Below are positions 34,596-43,152 of a DNA stretch of 64,000 bases, one piece after another. Position numbers and translations under genes: made by a program. Source of the DNA: Novosphingobium aerophilum (lineage in GTDB: Bacteria; Pseudomonadota; Alphaproteobacteria; Sphingomonadales; Sphingomonadaceae); NCBI RefSeq assembly GCF_014230305.1, contig NZ_JACLAU010000008.1, forward strand, positions 62,001 to 126,000, given 5' to 3'. Each line of letters starts with the position of its first letter. Position 1 is the stretch's first letter. The notes beneath the pieces are model-generated. The model searched no databases and was not told the DNA's origin. It saw nothing but the letters and a program-made list of their open reading frames with translations.

Positions 34596-36920
34596 TTAGT
34601 TCCGATAGCTCAAAGTCACCCAGAAGCGGCGGGGTTCGTTGAAGTATCCTTCAAGGAAGCCGAACGAACTGCGCGCATCATAACCGGCAACGATGATCCG
34701 TCGGTTGGTCAGGTTGTCCACGGCGAGACGCAGGGCGAGTCCTTGGCCCGGCAGGCGGATCGTCGTGCTCAGGTTAACGATCGCATGATCGGGAGCCGAC
34801 AGCTCGGCCGTGTTCTCGACGTCGGTGAAGTTCTTCGACCGATAGGAGGCATCGGCCCGGAAGATCGCCTCCAGATCACGGCCCAGCGGCAAGGTATAGG
34901 ACAGGCCGAGGGCGCCGGTGAGGTCAGGCGACTGCTTGGGCGTGCGGCTGCTGACGTCGGTCGGCACCCCGGCGATGACCGAGACATAGTTCTGGTACTT
35001 CGCATCGAGCAGGCCGAGCGCGGCATCGATACGAAAGCGCGGCGATACCCTCACGACAGCCTCGACCTCAAGGCCCTGGATCCGGGACCGTCCGACGTTC
35101 TCGGTCCTGACCACGATCAGCCCGGTGGACTTGCTGACGGTGCTGATCAGCAGCTGTTGGTCACGGTACTGGTTGCGGAAAGCCGCCAGATTGAGAGTGA
35201 CGGCGCTGCCGAGCTGGCTCTTCAGGCCGACCTCGAAAGCGTCGAGGCGTTCCGGATTGTACGATCCGATTTCCTCGAGCGAGGTCGGGCGACCATTGAA
35301 CCCACCGCTTCGGAACCCTTGGGACCAGGAAGCATAGGCCAGGATGTCGGGACGCAAGCGATAGCTCAGCGACACCCGCGGCGTGAAGGCGTCCCAGCTT
35401 CGCGCCAGGGTATAGGACGGGGTCCCGAACAGCAGCGGAGTGTTGCTGTCGACCCGATTGGCAGCCTGGAAGAACGACTTCTTCTCGTGCGTGTAGCGCC
35501 CACCAAGCTCAAGCGTGACGGCGGAGCCCAGCGGGACCGAGGCATTGCCGAACACCGCAAGGTTGGTGTTGGTCTGCCGGTTGTCGAAATCGAGGTTGAA
35601 ATCGAGGAAGGCCGGGGGAATGCCCAGTACCCCGCTGGAGAAGGCCGCGAACCCGGGCGCCTTGAACAGGCCGTCGGCAACCGTCAGGTGTGTGAGATCG
35701 ATGCTGCTCTCGCGAAAATAGTAGGCCCCCAGCAGAAGGTTGCCCCGCCCAAGCAGCGGGGTGCTGAGCTGCAGTTCCTGGCTGAACTGCCTGGCCCGCT
35801 CGTTATGGAAATCGCCAGCATAGTTCACCTTCGACGAGGCGTCGCCATCGCGGCCGAACTGGGCGTGGACCCAGCGGTAGGCGCTGATCGATTTCAGCCT
35901 GGCACCGCCCAGGTCATAGCTCAGCGTCAGCGACGAATTGACGGCATCGGCATGGTCGCGGTTGAACTGGGGCGACGTGTCGGTGCGGTCGATTCTGTCC
36001 GGGACGGTGCAGCATGGCGCGATGAAGGTGGACTGCAGGAACGAGAAGAACGTCGGGCTGAACGCCAGCAACGAATGGGCCGCCGAGTTCTGGCGACGCC
36101 GCAATCCGTCGACCTCCGCGACGGCCTCGAAGGGTCCCGAGACGTAGCGCAGCACCCCGCGTCCGGTCACCACGTTCCGGTTCCCCAGGTTCCTGCCGGA
36201 GGGCACCTTCTGCCAGCCGTCACCCCACTGCCCCAGACCTGACAGCCCCAGCGACAGCCCCTCGCCCAGCGGAACCGCCAACCGGGCGCGCAGGCGCACA
36301 TCGTTGTACGATCCGTAACGCAGGTCACCCTCAACCTCGCGCGCGGCGCCCGGCAACCTTGTCACCACGCTGATCGCGCCACCCACGGTGTTCTTGCCGA
36401 ACAACGATCCCTGCGGTCCGCGCAGCACCTCCACGCGCTCGACGTCGAGCAACTCCGCGGGAGCGCCGAATGTCCGGGCGACATAGACCCCATCAAAGTA
36501 GGTGCCCACGGCGGGATCGGCGGTGATGATGAAGTCGTTCTCACCGACACCGCGAATGAACGGGGCGATCGCCCCGCTGTTGCCGCCGGTTCCTGGAGTG
36601 AACTGAAGATTGGGCGCGACCTGCTGCAGTTCGGTGACCGAACCGATGCCCCTCGCCTCGAGCGCCCGCCCGGAGAGGGCCGTCACCGCGATCGGCACGT
36701 CCTGCAGACGCTCAGCGGTCCTGCGGGCGGTAACGACGATCTCGTCGGCGCGGTCCGCCCCCGCGGAGGCATAGCTACCCCTGTCCTGAGCGCTGGCCGG
36801 CAGGGCTGCCAGCACAGCCATGGCCGAAATCCCCCAACGCGGCACAACCAACCGCTGACCAGCTCCACGCCGCTGATGCCTCCCGCCGGAATTGCCGCCG
36901 TTGCCCATACCACCCCCCAT
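34596..36920 (-). CDS. TonB-dependent receptor
   Basis: Up to 774 residues. The N-terminus is Gly/Arg-rich and precedes a signal sequence (AMAVLAALPASAQ). Then come a TonB-box-like DEIVVTARRTAER, a plug domain with RGPQGSLFGKNTVGGAI and a barrel ending FWVTLSYRN. The last residue is not the usual aromatic one. ATG 36920 is the outermost start; ATG 36908, with GGGGGGTGG before it, is an alternative. It is divergent from the ParA-like gene. Its closest relatives by pattern are catecholate or fluorinated-aromatic type sphingomonad receptors, so the ligand remains open. Confidence 0.9.
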   Translation of the reverse strand: MGGGMGNGGNSGGRHQRRGAGQRLVVPRWGISAMAVLAALPASAQDRGSYASAGADRADEIVVTARRTAERLQDVPIAVTALSGRALEARGIGSVTELQQVAPNLQFTPGTGGNSGAIAPFIRGVGENDFIITADPAVGTYFDGVYVARTFGAPAELLDVERVEVLRGPQGSLFGKNTVGGAISVVTRLPGAAREVEGDLRYGSYNDVRLRARLAVPLGEGLSLGLSGLGQWGDGWQKVPSGRNLGNRNVVTGRGVLRYVSGPFEAVAEVDGLRRRQNSAAHSLLAFSPTFFSFLQSTFIAPCCTVPDRIDRTDTSPQFNRDHADAVNSSLTLSYDLGGARLKSISAYRWVHAQFGRDGDASSKVNYAGDFHNERARQFSQELQLSTPLLGRGNLLLGAYYFRESSIDLTHLTVADGLFKAPGFAAFSSGVLGIPPAFLDFNLDFDNRQTNTNLAVFGNASVPLGSAVTLELGGRYTHEKKSFFQAANRVDSNTPLLFGTPSYTLARSWDAFTPRVSLSYRLRPDILAYASWSQGFRSGGFNGRPTSLEEIGSYNPERLDAFEVGLKSQLGSAVTLNLAAFRNQYRDQQLLISTVSKSTGLIVVRTENVGRSRIQGLEVEAVVRVSPRFRIDAALGLLDAKYQNYVSVIAGVPTDVSSRTPKQSPDLTGALGLSYTLPLGRDLEAIFRADASYRSKNFTDVENTAELSAPDHAIVNLSTTIRLPGQGLALRLAVDNLTNRRIIVAGYDARSSFGFLEGYFNEPRRFWVTLSYRN

Positions 36921-36970
36921 TTAGCGCATGATTTGCGGGATTCTTTCACGCATATTTTTCACATATCTGG

Positions 36971-36984
36971 ACATGAGTCCATGT
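36971..36984. promoter_or_regulatory. Inverted repeat upstream of the second TonB receptor
   Basis: ACATG-AGTC-CATGT is a perfect palindrome with a 4-bp spacer, about 50 bp upstream of the receptor start in a notably AT-rich stretch (about 36935-37020) that probably contains the promoter. Confidence 0.45.
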
Positions 36985-37150
36985 TTGCGTATCTCAAAAC
37001 GGAATTTTTCGCGCTATCGTGAAAACGGGTGGCATCGCCCGGAATCAGCCACCCCGCCACTGTGCCACACCGGGGCATCGAGCAGGGCGGGCTTGCCGCG
37101 CCGGCCCGGCCAAGGCAGCATCCGGGCATGACGCGCTTTGGTCCCGATCG

Positions 37151-37879
37151 ATGAAGGTCGTCGCCTGCTACAGTTGCAAGGGCGGGGTGGGGAAGAGCAC
37201 CCTCGCCGCCAATCTGGCCTGGGCCTCGGCCTGCGTGTCGGCCCGGCGCACCCTGTTGTGGGACCTCGACCCGCAGGGCGGCGGGGGGTTCCTGCTGGGG
37301 GTCGAGCGTCGGCGCGACGCCCGGGCCGCGGCCCTGTTCGAGGAGAGCACGCTCGATCGCCACGGGATCGTGCCAACCGCCTGGCCCAGCCTTGACGTCC
37401 TGCCCGCCGACCCGAGCCTGCGCGGGATCGACCGCTTGCTTGACCGGCTCGGCAAGCGCAAGCGGCTCGCCCGGCTGACCGGCTCGCTGGCCGAATGGTA
37501 CGATCGCGTGATCCTGGACTGTCCTCCGGTCGTCAACGCCTTGAGCGACCAGATCATCCGGGCCGCGGATGTGGTGATCGTGCCGCTGACTGCATCCCCG
37601 CTGGCGCGCCGCGCGCTGGACGACGTGCTGGATGACCTGCGCCGCCATCACGGCCGGCATGCGCCGGTCCTGCCGGTCTTCGCGATGTACGATGCCCGCC
37701 GCAAGCTCCACCTGCAGGCCCATGCCGCCGAACCCGACTGGCCGGTGGTGCCGATGGCCAGCGTGGTCGAGCAGATGGGCGTGCAGGGCAAGCCGGTCGG
37801 CGCCTTCGCCCCGCGCTCCCCGGCGGCCGATGCGGTGCGGGCCTTGTGGGCCGGGATCGAGCGCAAGCTGCAGGGCTGA
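37151..37879 (+). CDS. ParA/MinD-like P-loop ATPase (orphan)
   Basis: About 242 residues. The deviant Walker A is KGGVGKST (about residues 11-18), Walker A-prime is near LLWDLDPQGG and Walker B near VILDCPP. The start at ATG 37151 places MKVVACYSCKGG at the N-terminus as usual. No ParB gene or parS-like cluster is adjacent, so this is an orphan ParA, of the kind that positions chromosomal, chemotaxis or other cellular cargo. The next gene is a metallophosphoesterase 133 bp downstream, probably separately expressed. Confidence 0.87.
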   Translation: MKVVACYSCKGGVGKSTLAANLAWASACVSARRTLLWDLDPQGGGGFLLGVERRRDARAAALFEESTLDRHGIVPTAWPSLDVLPADPSLRGIDRLLDRLGKRKRLARLTGSLAEWYDRVILDCPPVVNALSDQIIRAADVVIVPLTASPLARRALDDVLDDLRRHHGRHAPVLPVFAMYDARRKLHLQAHAAEPDWPVVPMASVVEQMGVQGKPVGAFAPRSPAADAVRALWAGIERKLQG

Positions 37880-38012
37880 GCCGCCGTCAAGACACGCGCG
37901 GCGCGGGCGCGGGGGCCAGTCAGTCCATTCACGGAACTGTCTTCAAGTCGTCATCGCGCCGACATTCCCCTCTGGCAGGAGACCACCAGGCACAGCATCT
38001 GGGACTCGGCCA

Positions 38013-38894
38013 ATGATCACCGACCTCGACAGAAACACCCTGCCCGCCCGGCGCGATCCCGCGGCCCGGGTGCCCGAATGGCTCAACCTGCCCGAGCCCC
38101 GCAGCTTCCGGCCCAAGCGGCGGTACCGGGCGGTGTGGATCTCGGACGTCCACCTCGGCACACGCGGCTGCCAGGCCGACATGCTGGTCGACTTCCTCCG
38201 CGCGATCGAGACCGAGCACCTCTATCTGGTCGGCGACATCATCGACGGCTGGAGCCTGCGCAAGGCCTGGTTCTGGCCCGATGCCCACAACGAGGTGGTG
38301 CGCCGGATCCTCAAGATGGCCCATCGCGGCACCCAGGTGACCCTGATCATCGGCAATCACGATGAGGTGCTGCGCGATTTCGCCGGGTTCAGCTTCGGCG
38401 GCGTCGAGCTGGCGACGGAGGCGGTCCACCGCACCGCCGACGGTCGCCGGCTGCTGGTCACCCATGGCGACGCCTTCGACGGCGTGGTGCTCTATGCCCG
38501 CTGGCTCGCCTTCCTGGGCGACAAGGCCTACGCCCTGCTGCTGCGCGCCAACATCGTGGTCAATGCCGTCCGCAAGCGGATGGGCATGCCGTACTGGTCG
38601 CTCTCGGCCTACATGAAGAAGAAGGTCAAGAACGCCGTCCAGTTCGTCTGCAATTACGAGCAGGCTCTGGCCAACGAAGGCCGGACGCGCGGCTTCGACG
38701 GGATCGTCTGCGGGCACATCCATTGCGCCGAGATCCGCCAGATCGGCGACATCACCTATTTCAACGACGGCGATTGGGTGGAAAGCTGCACCGCCCTGGT
38801 GGAGGACTTCGCCGGCGCCATCTCGATCGTGGAATGGAAGGATGATCCATCGGCCTCCGTGGCCTTTGCCGAAGCCGTGGAGCAGGTGGCATGA
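38013..38894 (+). CDS. Metallophosphoesterase, UDP-2,3-diacylglucosamine diphosphatase-like
   Basis: About 293 residues of the calcineurin-like phosphoesterase fold: ISDVHLGTRG (about 45), GDIIDGW, GNHDE, VTHGDAFDG and CGHIHCAEIR give the two-metal site. It resembles the LpxH-like group that cleaves pyrophosphate bonds in lipid precursors. The start is ATG 38013. Its stop overlaps the glycosyltransferase start by four bases (ATGA), so both are made together. The pair is often seen in alphaproteobacteria and probably acts in membrane glycolipid metabolism; the exact lipid is inferred. Confidence 0.85.
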   Translation: MITDLDRNTLPARRDPAARVPEWLNLPEPRSFRPKRRYRAVWISDVHLGTRGCQADMLVDFLRAIETEHLYLVGDIIDGWSLRKAWFWPDAHNEVVRRILKMAHRGTQVTLIIGNHDEVLRDFAGFSFGGVELATEAVHRTADGRRLLVTHGDAFDGVVLYARWLAFLGDKAYALLLRANIVVNAVRKRMGMPYWSLSAYMKKKVKNAVQFVCNYEQALANEGRTRGFDGIVCGHIHCAEIRQIGDITYFNDGDWVESCTALVEDFAGAISIVEWKDDPSASVAFAEAVEQVA

Positions 38895-39976
38895 GGATCG
38901 CGATCGCCACCGATGCCTGGCTGCCGCAGGTCAACGGTGTGGTGCGCACGCTGGCCGCGACCGTGGCCGAGCTGGACCTGCGCGGTCACGAGGTCGAACT
39001 GATCACGCCCGCCCGGTTCCTGACCGTGCCGATGCCCGGCTATGCGTCGATCGACCTGGCGGTCGCGCCGCGCTTCACCGCCCGGAAGCTGCTGCACGCC
39101 TTCGCCCCGGACATTGTCCATATCCCCACCGAGGGGCCGATCGGCTGGGCGGCGCGAAGCTGGTGCCTGGCCCAGGGCGTGCCCTTCACCACGGCGTTCC
39201 ATACCCGCTTCCCCGAATATGCGGCGGTCCGCACCGGGCTGTCGGTGGAACGGTTCTGGCCACTGCTGCGGCGGTTCCATCGTGACAGCCGCGCCGTGCT
39301 GGTCGCCACCCCCAGCCTCGAGGCCGAGCTCAACGCGCGGGGGATTGCGCGGACCCATCGCTGGACGCGCGGCATCGACCACTGGCTGTTCCGGCCCGAC
39401 GGGTCCCGCCATCCTGCTCTGGCCGACCTGCCCCGGCCCATCCTGCTCAACGTCGGACGCGTGGCCCCGGAGAAGAACCTCGACGCCTTCCTCGCGCTCG
39501 ACCTGCCCGGCAGCAAGGTGGTCGTGGGTGACGGGCCCGACCTGGCCATGATGAGGGCGCGCTATCCCGGGGTCCATTTCCTCGGCACCCTGGAGGGGGA
39601 GGACCTGGCCAGTGCCTATCGCGCGGCCGACCTGTTCGTCTTTCCCAGCCTGACCGACACCTTCGGCCTGGTGATGATCGAGGCCCTGGCTTGCGGTCTG
39701 CCCGTGGCGGCCTTCCCGGTCACCGGGCCAAGCGACATCATCGGGCTCAAGGGCTATGGCCCGGATGGCGACTTTCCCGCCCGGATCGGCTGCCTGGACC
39801 CGGATCTGTCGACCGCGATCGGCCGCGCCCTGGGTTGCGACCGGAAAGCCGCCGCCGTCTTCGCGCGGCGGTACACCTGGCAAGCGGCGACCGACCAGTT
39901 CCTGTCCGCTTTGTCCGGGGCGACGGGGAGCAAGGTTCCGTCCGACTCCGCGATCAGCGCGCTCGAGCCGGCCTGA
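38891..39976 (+). CDS. Glycosyltransferase family 4 (GT-B fold)
   Basis: 361 residues. The N-terminal acceptor domain begins MRIAIATDAWLPQVNGVVRT. The C-terminal donor domain has NVGRVAPEKNLDAFL and the E-x7-E region FPSLTDTFGLVMIEALACG. Such enzymes transfer a hexose from a nucleotide sugar, often to a lipid, on the cytoplasmic face of the membrane. It is translationally coupled to the metallophosphoesterase gene. Relatives include GDP-mannose:diacylglycerol and glucosyl/glucuronosyl-diacylglycerol or ceramide transferases, which suits a sphingolipid-bearing organism; the acceptor is not proven. Confidence 0.87.
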   Translation: MRIAIATDAWLPQVNGVVRTLAATVAELDLRGHEVELITPARFLTVPMPGYASIDLAVAPRFTARKLLHAFAPDIVHIPTEGPIGWAARSWCLAQGVPFTTAFHTRFPEYAAVRTGLSVERFWPLLRRFHRDSRAVLVATPSLEAELNARGIARTHRWTRGIDHWLFRPDGSRHPALADLPRPILLNVGRVAPEKNLDAFLALDLPGSKVVVGDGPDLAMMRARYPGVHFLGTLEGEDLASAYRAADLFVFPSLTDTFGLVMIEALACGLPVAAFPVTGPSDIIGLKGYGPDGDFPARIGCLDPDLSTAIGRALGCDRKAAAVFARRYTWQAATDQFLSALSGATGSKVPSDSAISALEPA

Positions 39977-40006
39977 CCGCGATCATGCGGGCCGGGTGCG
40001 ACGGGC

Positions 40007-40738
40007 TCACCAGTGCCGCAGCAGCGCCTGGGCCTGGGCCCGCAGCCGGTCGGTATAGCGGACCGCAGGCACGGCGATGCTGACCGCGCAGATCGGCTGG
40101 CCCGGCAGCGCGATGGGGCGTGCCAGACTGCAGATCCCGGACTGGCTCTCCTCGCGCGCCTCGGCAAAGCCGCTGGTCCGCACCCGGTCGATCTCGGCGC
40201 GCAGGTCGGCTTCGTCGACCAGGGTGTGTGTGGTGAACCTGTCCCGCGCGCTTTCGCGGAAGTAGCGCGCCAGGGCGTCGTCCGGCAGCAGCGAGAGCAG
40301 GGCCTTGCCCCCGGCGAGGGCATGGAGCGGCCGACGGGCACCGGGCTCGATCGCATAGCGCAGCGACTGGCCGCTCGCCTCGGTGACGAGCACCCGCGCC
40401 TCCCAGCCGTCCAGGCCGAACAGGGACACGGTCTCGTCCAGCTCGGTCCGCACGGCGCGGATCATGGGGGCAAGGCGGGCTTCCAGCGACAGGGCGGTTT
40501 CCGGCGTGCGCAGGCGGAGCAGCCCCGGGCCGGGGCTGTAGCGGCGTCCGTCCCGCACCAGGTAGTCCCGGTCGCACAAGGTGCTCAGAAGGTAGGACAT
40601 GCTGCTCATCGGAATGCCGAGCGCGGTCGCCACCTCCTGCGCCTGGACCGGTTCCGTCCGGCCGACCACGAATTCGATGATGTCGAGCGTGCGCATCGCG
40701 GATTTGACCTGCGGCGACCGGGCGGAAACACTCGTCAT
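40007..40738 (-). CDS. IclR family transcriptional regulator
   Basis: 243 residues. The N-terminal winged HTH (RTLDIIEFVVGR, then AQEVATALGIPMSSMSYLL, about 17-52) is followed by the GAF-like effector domain with ALAGGKALLSLLPDDALARYF and AVSIAVPAVRY. IclR proteins often control aromatic or C2 metabolism and usually act on a divergent operon. Here the divergent operon holds the hydrolase, LigM-like, MetE-like and SnoaL-like genes, so it is the likely target. The intergenic region contains two large palindromes. Confidence 0.9.
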   Translation of the reverse strand: MTSVSARSPQVKSAMRTLDIIEFVVGRTEPVQAQEVATALGIPMSSMSYLLSTLCDRDYLVRDGRRYSPGPGLLRLRTPETALSLEARLAPMIRAVRTELDETVSLFGLDGWEARVLVTEASGQSLRYAIEPGARRPLHALAGGKALLSLLPDDALARYFRESARDRFTTHTLVDEADLRAEIDRVRTSGFAEAREESQSGICSLARPIALPGQPICAVSIAVPAVRYTDRLRAQAQALLRHW

Positions 40739-40752
40739 GGCGCCAGCCTAGA

Positions 40753-40855
40753 GCGTTTTCGAACCGGATGGAATCATCCGGTGATTCGGAAAGCGCGCCA
40801 AAACAAGAAGCTGGAGCGATCCGTCCGACCCCGTCGGGACGGCTATCGCTCCAGC
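40753..40855. repeat. Double intergenic palindrome (REP-like)
   Basis: The first palindrome spans about 40753-40796: an ACCGGATG/CATCCGGT core with a GAAT loop, extended by partly paired GCGTTTTCGA and TTCGGAAAGCGC. The second spans 40810-40855: GCTGGAGCGAT/ATCGCTCCAGC arms with a further inner stem CCGTCC/GGACGG. The block lies between divergent genes, so it is not a terminator. Its build is that of dispersed palindromic repeats seen in alphaproteobacterial genomes. Confidence 0.7.
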
Positions 40856-40969
40856 AAAGCCGGGCGTGGCATTGCAGCGCGATGATCCGAACATGCGGGG
40901 CGGGGCTCGACGAAGGGCTGACCGATTGATCCTAGCAAGACCGGTTTGTTTCGTATAGGTGAATGTTTC

Positions 40970-41737
40970 ATGGATGCGATGTCATCACACCCCATGCCTC
41001 CCGTGGCGATCCTGCCCGGCCTGCTGTGCGATTCCCGCATGTTCGGGGACGCGATCGCGCGCCTGCCGCAGGCCGGGGTGATCGATGGCTTCTACGGCGG
41101 GGCGAGCACGATCGCGGCGATGGCGGACTATGCCCTGTCGCGCCTGCCCGGGCGGGTCAGCCTGCTCGGCCATTCGATGGGGGCGCGGGTTGCCCTGGAG
41201 ATCGTGCGCCGGGCGCCGGAGCGGGTCGAACGCCTGGCCCTGGTCGATACCGGAGTCCATCCGGTGGCCCCCGGCGAGGTGGACAATCGCCATGCGCTGG
41301 GCGCGCTGGGCCGGGAGCACGGCATGGCAGCGCTGGTCGACAGTTGGCTGCCGCCGATGCTGGCGGACCGCTCGCGGGAGCGGCCCGAGCTCGTCGCGGC
41401 CTTGCGCGCGATGTGCATCGCCGCGGGCCTCGACATCTACGCGGCGCAGGTCACGGCCCTGCTGTCCCGCCCCGATGCGCTGGCGGTCCTGCCCGGAATC
41501 GGTTGCCCGACCTTCGTGATCGTCGGCGCGGAGGACCGCTGGTCGCCGCCCGCCCAGCACGAGGCGATCGCAGCGGCCATTCCCGGCGCGGTCCTGCGCG
41601 TGATCGCGGGGGCCGGCCACATGCTGCCCGCCGAGGCGCCCGAAGCCTTTGTTGCCGTCCTCGCCGAATGGCTGGCCCACCCCGCCACCGGCTCCCCATG
41701 TCCTGCCCCAGGAGATCACCGTGACCGCCTCGCTTGA
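40970..41737 (+). CDS. Alpha/beta hydrolase
   Basis: About 255 residues with no signal peptide, so cytosolic. The oxyanion segment is ILPGLLCD, the nucleophile elbow LLGHSMGAR (about S72), the acid is in GAEDRWSPP and the histidine in GAGHMLPAEAP. The start at ATG 40970 has AGGTGA seven bases upstream. It opens an operon: its last 17 bases overlap the LigM-like gene. It could cleave an ester or a ring-fission product of the methoxylated compound handled by the next enzyme. The family is too broad to name a substrate. Confidence 0.85.
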   Translation: MDAMSSHPMPPVAILPGLLCDSRMFGDAIARLPQAGVIDGFYGGASTIAAMADYALSRLPGRVSLLGHSMGARVALEIVRRAPERVERLALVDTGVHPVAPGEVDNRHALGALGREHGMAALVDSWLPPMLADRSRERPELVAALRAMCIAAGLDIYAAQVTALLSRPDALAVLPGIGCPTFVIVGAEDRWSPPAQHEAIAAAIPGAVLRVIAGAGHMLPAEAPEAFVAVLAEWLAHPATGSPCPAPGDHRDRLA

Positions 41738-43118
41738 GCTTAAGCTGAATGCCCAGACCAGCATCGTCGATTTCCTGCGCAACCAGCAGGTCGGGCCGAA
41801 CGTCTATCCGGGCGTGCCGGCCGAATACACCAACTGGCGTGACGAACAGCGCGCCTGGGCAGAGACCGCGATCCTGTTCAACCAGAGCTTCCACATGGTC
41901 GATCTGCTGGTCACCGGGCCCGGTGCCTTCGACATGCTGGCCTGGCTTGCCCCGAACAGCTTCAAGGGCTTCGTCCCCGACCGCGCCAAGCAGTTCGCCC
42001 CGGTCACCCCGGAAGGCTATGTGATCGGCGACGTGATCCTGTTCTACCTGGCCGAGAACACCTTCGAGCTGGTCGGCCGCGCGCCGACCATCGAATGGGT
42101 CGAGTACTGGGCCTCGACCGGGCGGTGGGACGTGCGGGTGGAGCGCGACGAGCGCACCGCCGCCCGCCCGCTCGACCAGCAGGGCCATCGTCGCAATTAC
42201 CGTTTCCAGTTGCAGGGCCCCAACGCCATGGCCGTGCTCGAGCGGGCGATGGGCCAGACCCCGCCCGACCTCAAGTTCTTCCACATGACCACGGTGGCCA
42301 TCGCCGGTGCGCAGGTGCGCGCGCTGCGGCACGGCATGGCGGGGCAGCCGGGCTATGAGCTGTTCGGTCCCTGGGCCGACTACCACATGGTGCGCGACGC
42401 GCTGATCGCAGCGGGGCAGGACTTCGGCCTCAGGCTCAGCGGCGGGCGAACCTACAGCTCGAACACGCTCGAATCCGGGTGGATCCCCTCGCCCCTCCCG
42501 GCGGTCTACACCGGTGACGGCACCAGAGCCTTCCGCGAGTGGTTGCCCGCCAATGCCTATGCCGGGATGTGCTCGATCGGCGGGAGTTTCGTGTCGGACC
42601 GGATCGAGGACTATTACCTGACGCCGTGGGACCTCGGCTATGGCCACATGGTCAAGTTCGATCACGACTTCGTCGGGCGCGAGGCGCTCGAGGCGATGAA
42701 GGACCGGCCGCACCGCCGCAAGGTCACCCTGGCGCTCGACAATGCGGACATTGTCCGGGTGATGAGCTCGATGCTGCAGACCGGCGACAAGGCCAAGTTC
42801 CTGGAGTTTCCCAGCGCGGTCTATGCCATGCACCCCTATGACGCGGTGCTGCAGGACGGGCGGACGGTCGGCCTCTCCACCTGGATCGGCTACACCGTCA
42901 ATGCCGGACGGTTCCTCGCCCTCGCCATGGTCGACGAGAGCGTGGCCGAACCGGGGACCGAGGTCAGCCTGCTGTGGGGCGAACCCGACGGCGGCACCTC
43001 CAAGCCGACGGTCGAGCGCCACGTGCAGACCGAGATCAAGGCAGTCGTCTCGCCCGTGCCCTATTCCGAGGTGGCGCGCGACAGCTATGCCGACGGCTGG
43101 CGGACGAAGCGCGGCTGA
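41721..43118 (+). CDS. Tetrahydrofolate-dependent O-demethylase, LigM/DesA-like (GcvT fold)
   Basis: About 465 residues, close to the roughly 470 of LigM. It has the aminomethyltransferase (GcvT) fold, with landmarks NWRDEQRAWAETAILFNQS, YRFQLQGPNA, GQPGYELFGPW and the C-terminal STWIGYTVNAGRF. In sphingomonads LigM and DesA move a methyl group from vanillate, 3-O-methylgallate or syringate to tetrahydrofolate, giving 5-methyl-THF and a free phenol. GTG 41721 is chosen because AGGAG lies five to ten bases upstream. The adjacent MetE-like gene could consume the methyl group. The substrate could be another methyl ether or a dimethylsulfonio compound, since the fold is shared with DMSP demethylase. 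Confidence 0.85.
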   Translation: MTASLELKLNAQTSIVDFLRNQQVGPNVYPGVPAEYTNWRDEQRAWAETAILFNQSFHMVDLLVTGPGAFDMLAWLAPNSFKGFVPDRAKQFAPVTPEGYVIGDVILFYLAENTFELVGRAPTIEWVEYWASTGRWDVRVERDERTAARPLDQQGHRRNYRFQLQGPNAMAVLERAMGQTPPDLKFFHMTTVAIAGAQVRALRHGMAGQPGYELFGPWADYHMVRDALIAAGQDFGLRLSGGRTYSSNTLESGWIPSPLPAVYTGDGTRAFREWLPANAYAGMCSIGGSFVSDRIEDYYLTPWDLGYGHMVKFDHDFVGREALEAMKDRPHRRKVTLALDNADIVRVMSSMLQTGDKAKFLEFPSAVYAMHPYDAVLQDGRTVGLSTWIGYTVNAGRFLALAMVDESVAEPGTEVSLLWGEPDGGTSKPTVERHVQTEIKAVVSPVPYSEVARDSYADGWRTKRG

Positions 43119-43152
43119 GGGATCGGACCCAGACCAGCACAGGAGAGCGGAC

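Noticed and set aside
40810..40855. Hairpin as a rho-independent terminator
   Set aside because: Both flanking genes point away from it, and there is no T run; a dispersed palindrome or regulatory element fits better.
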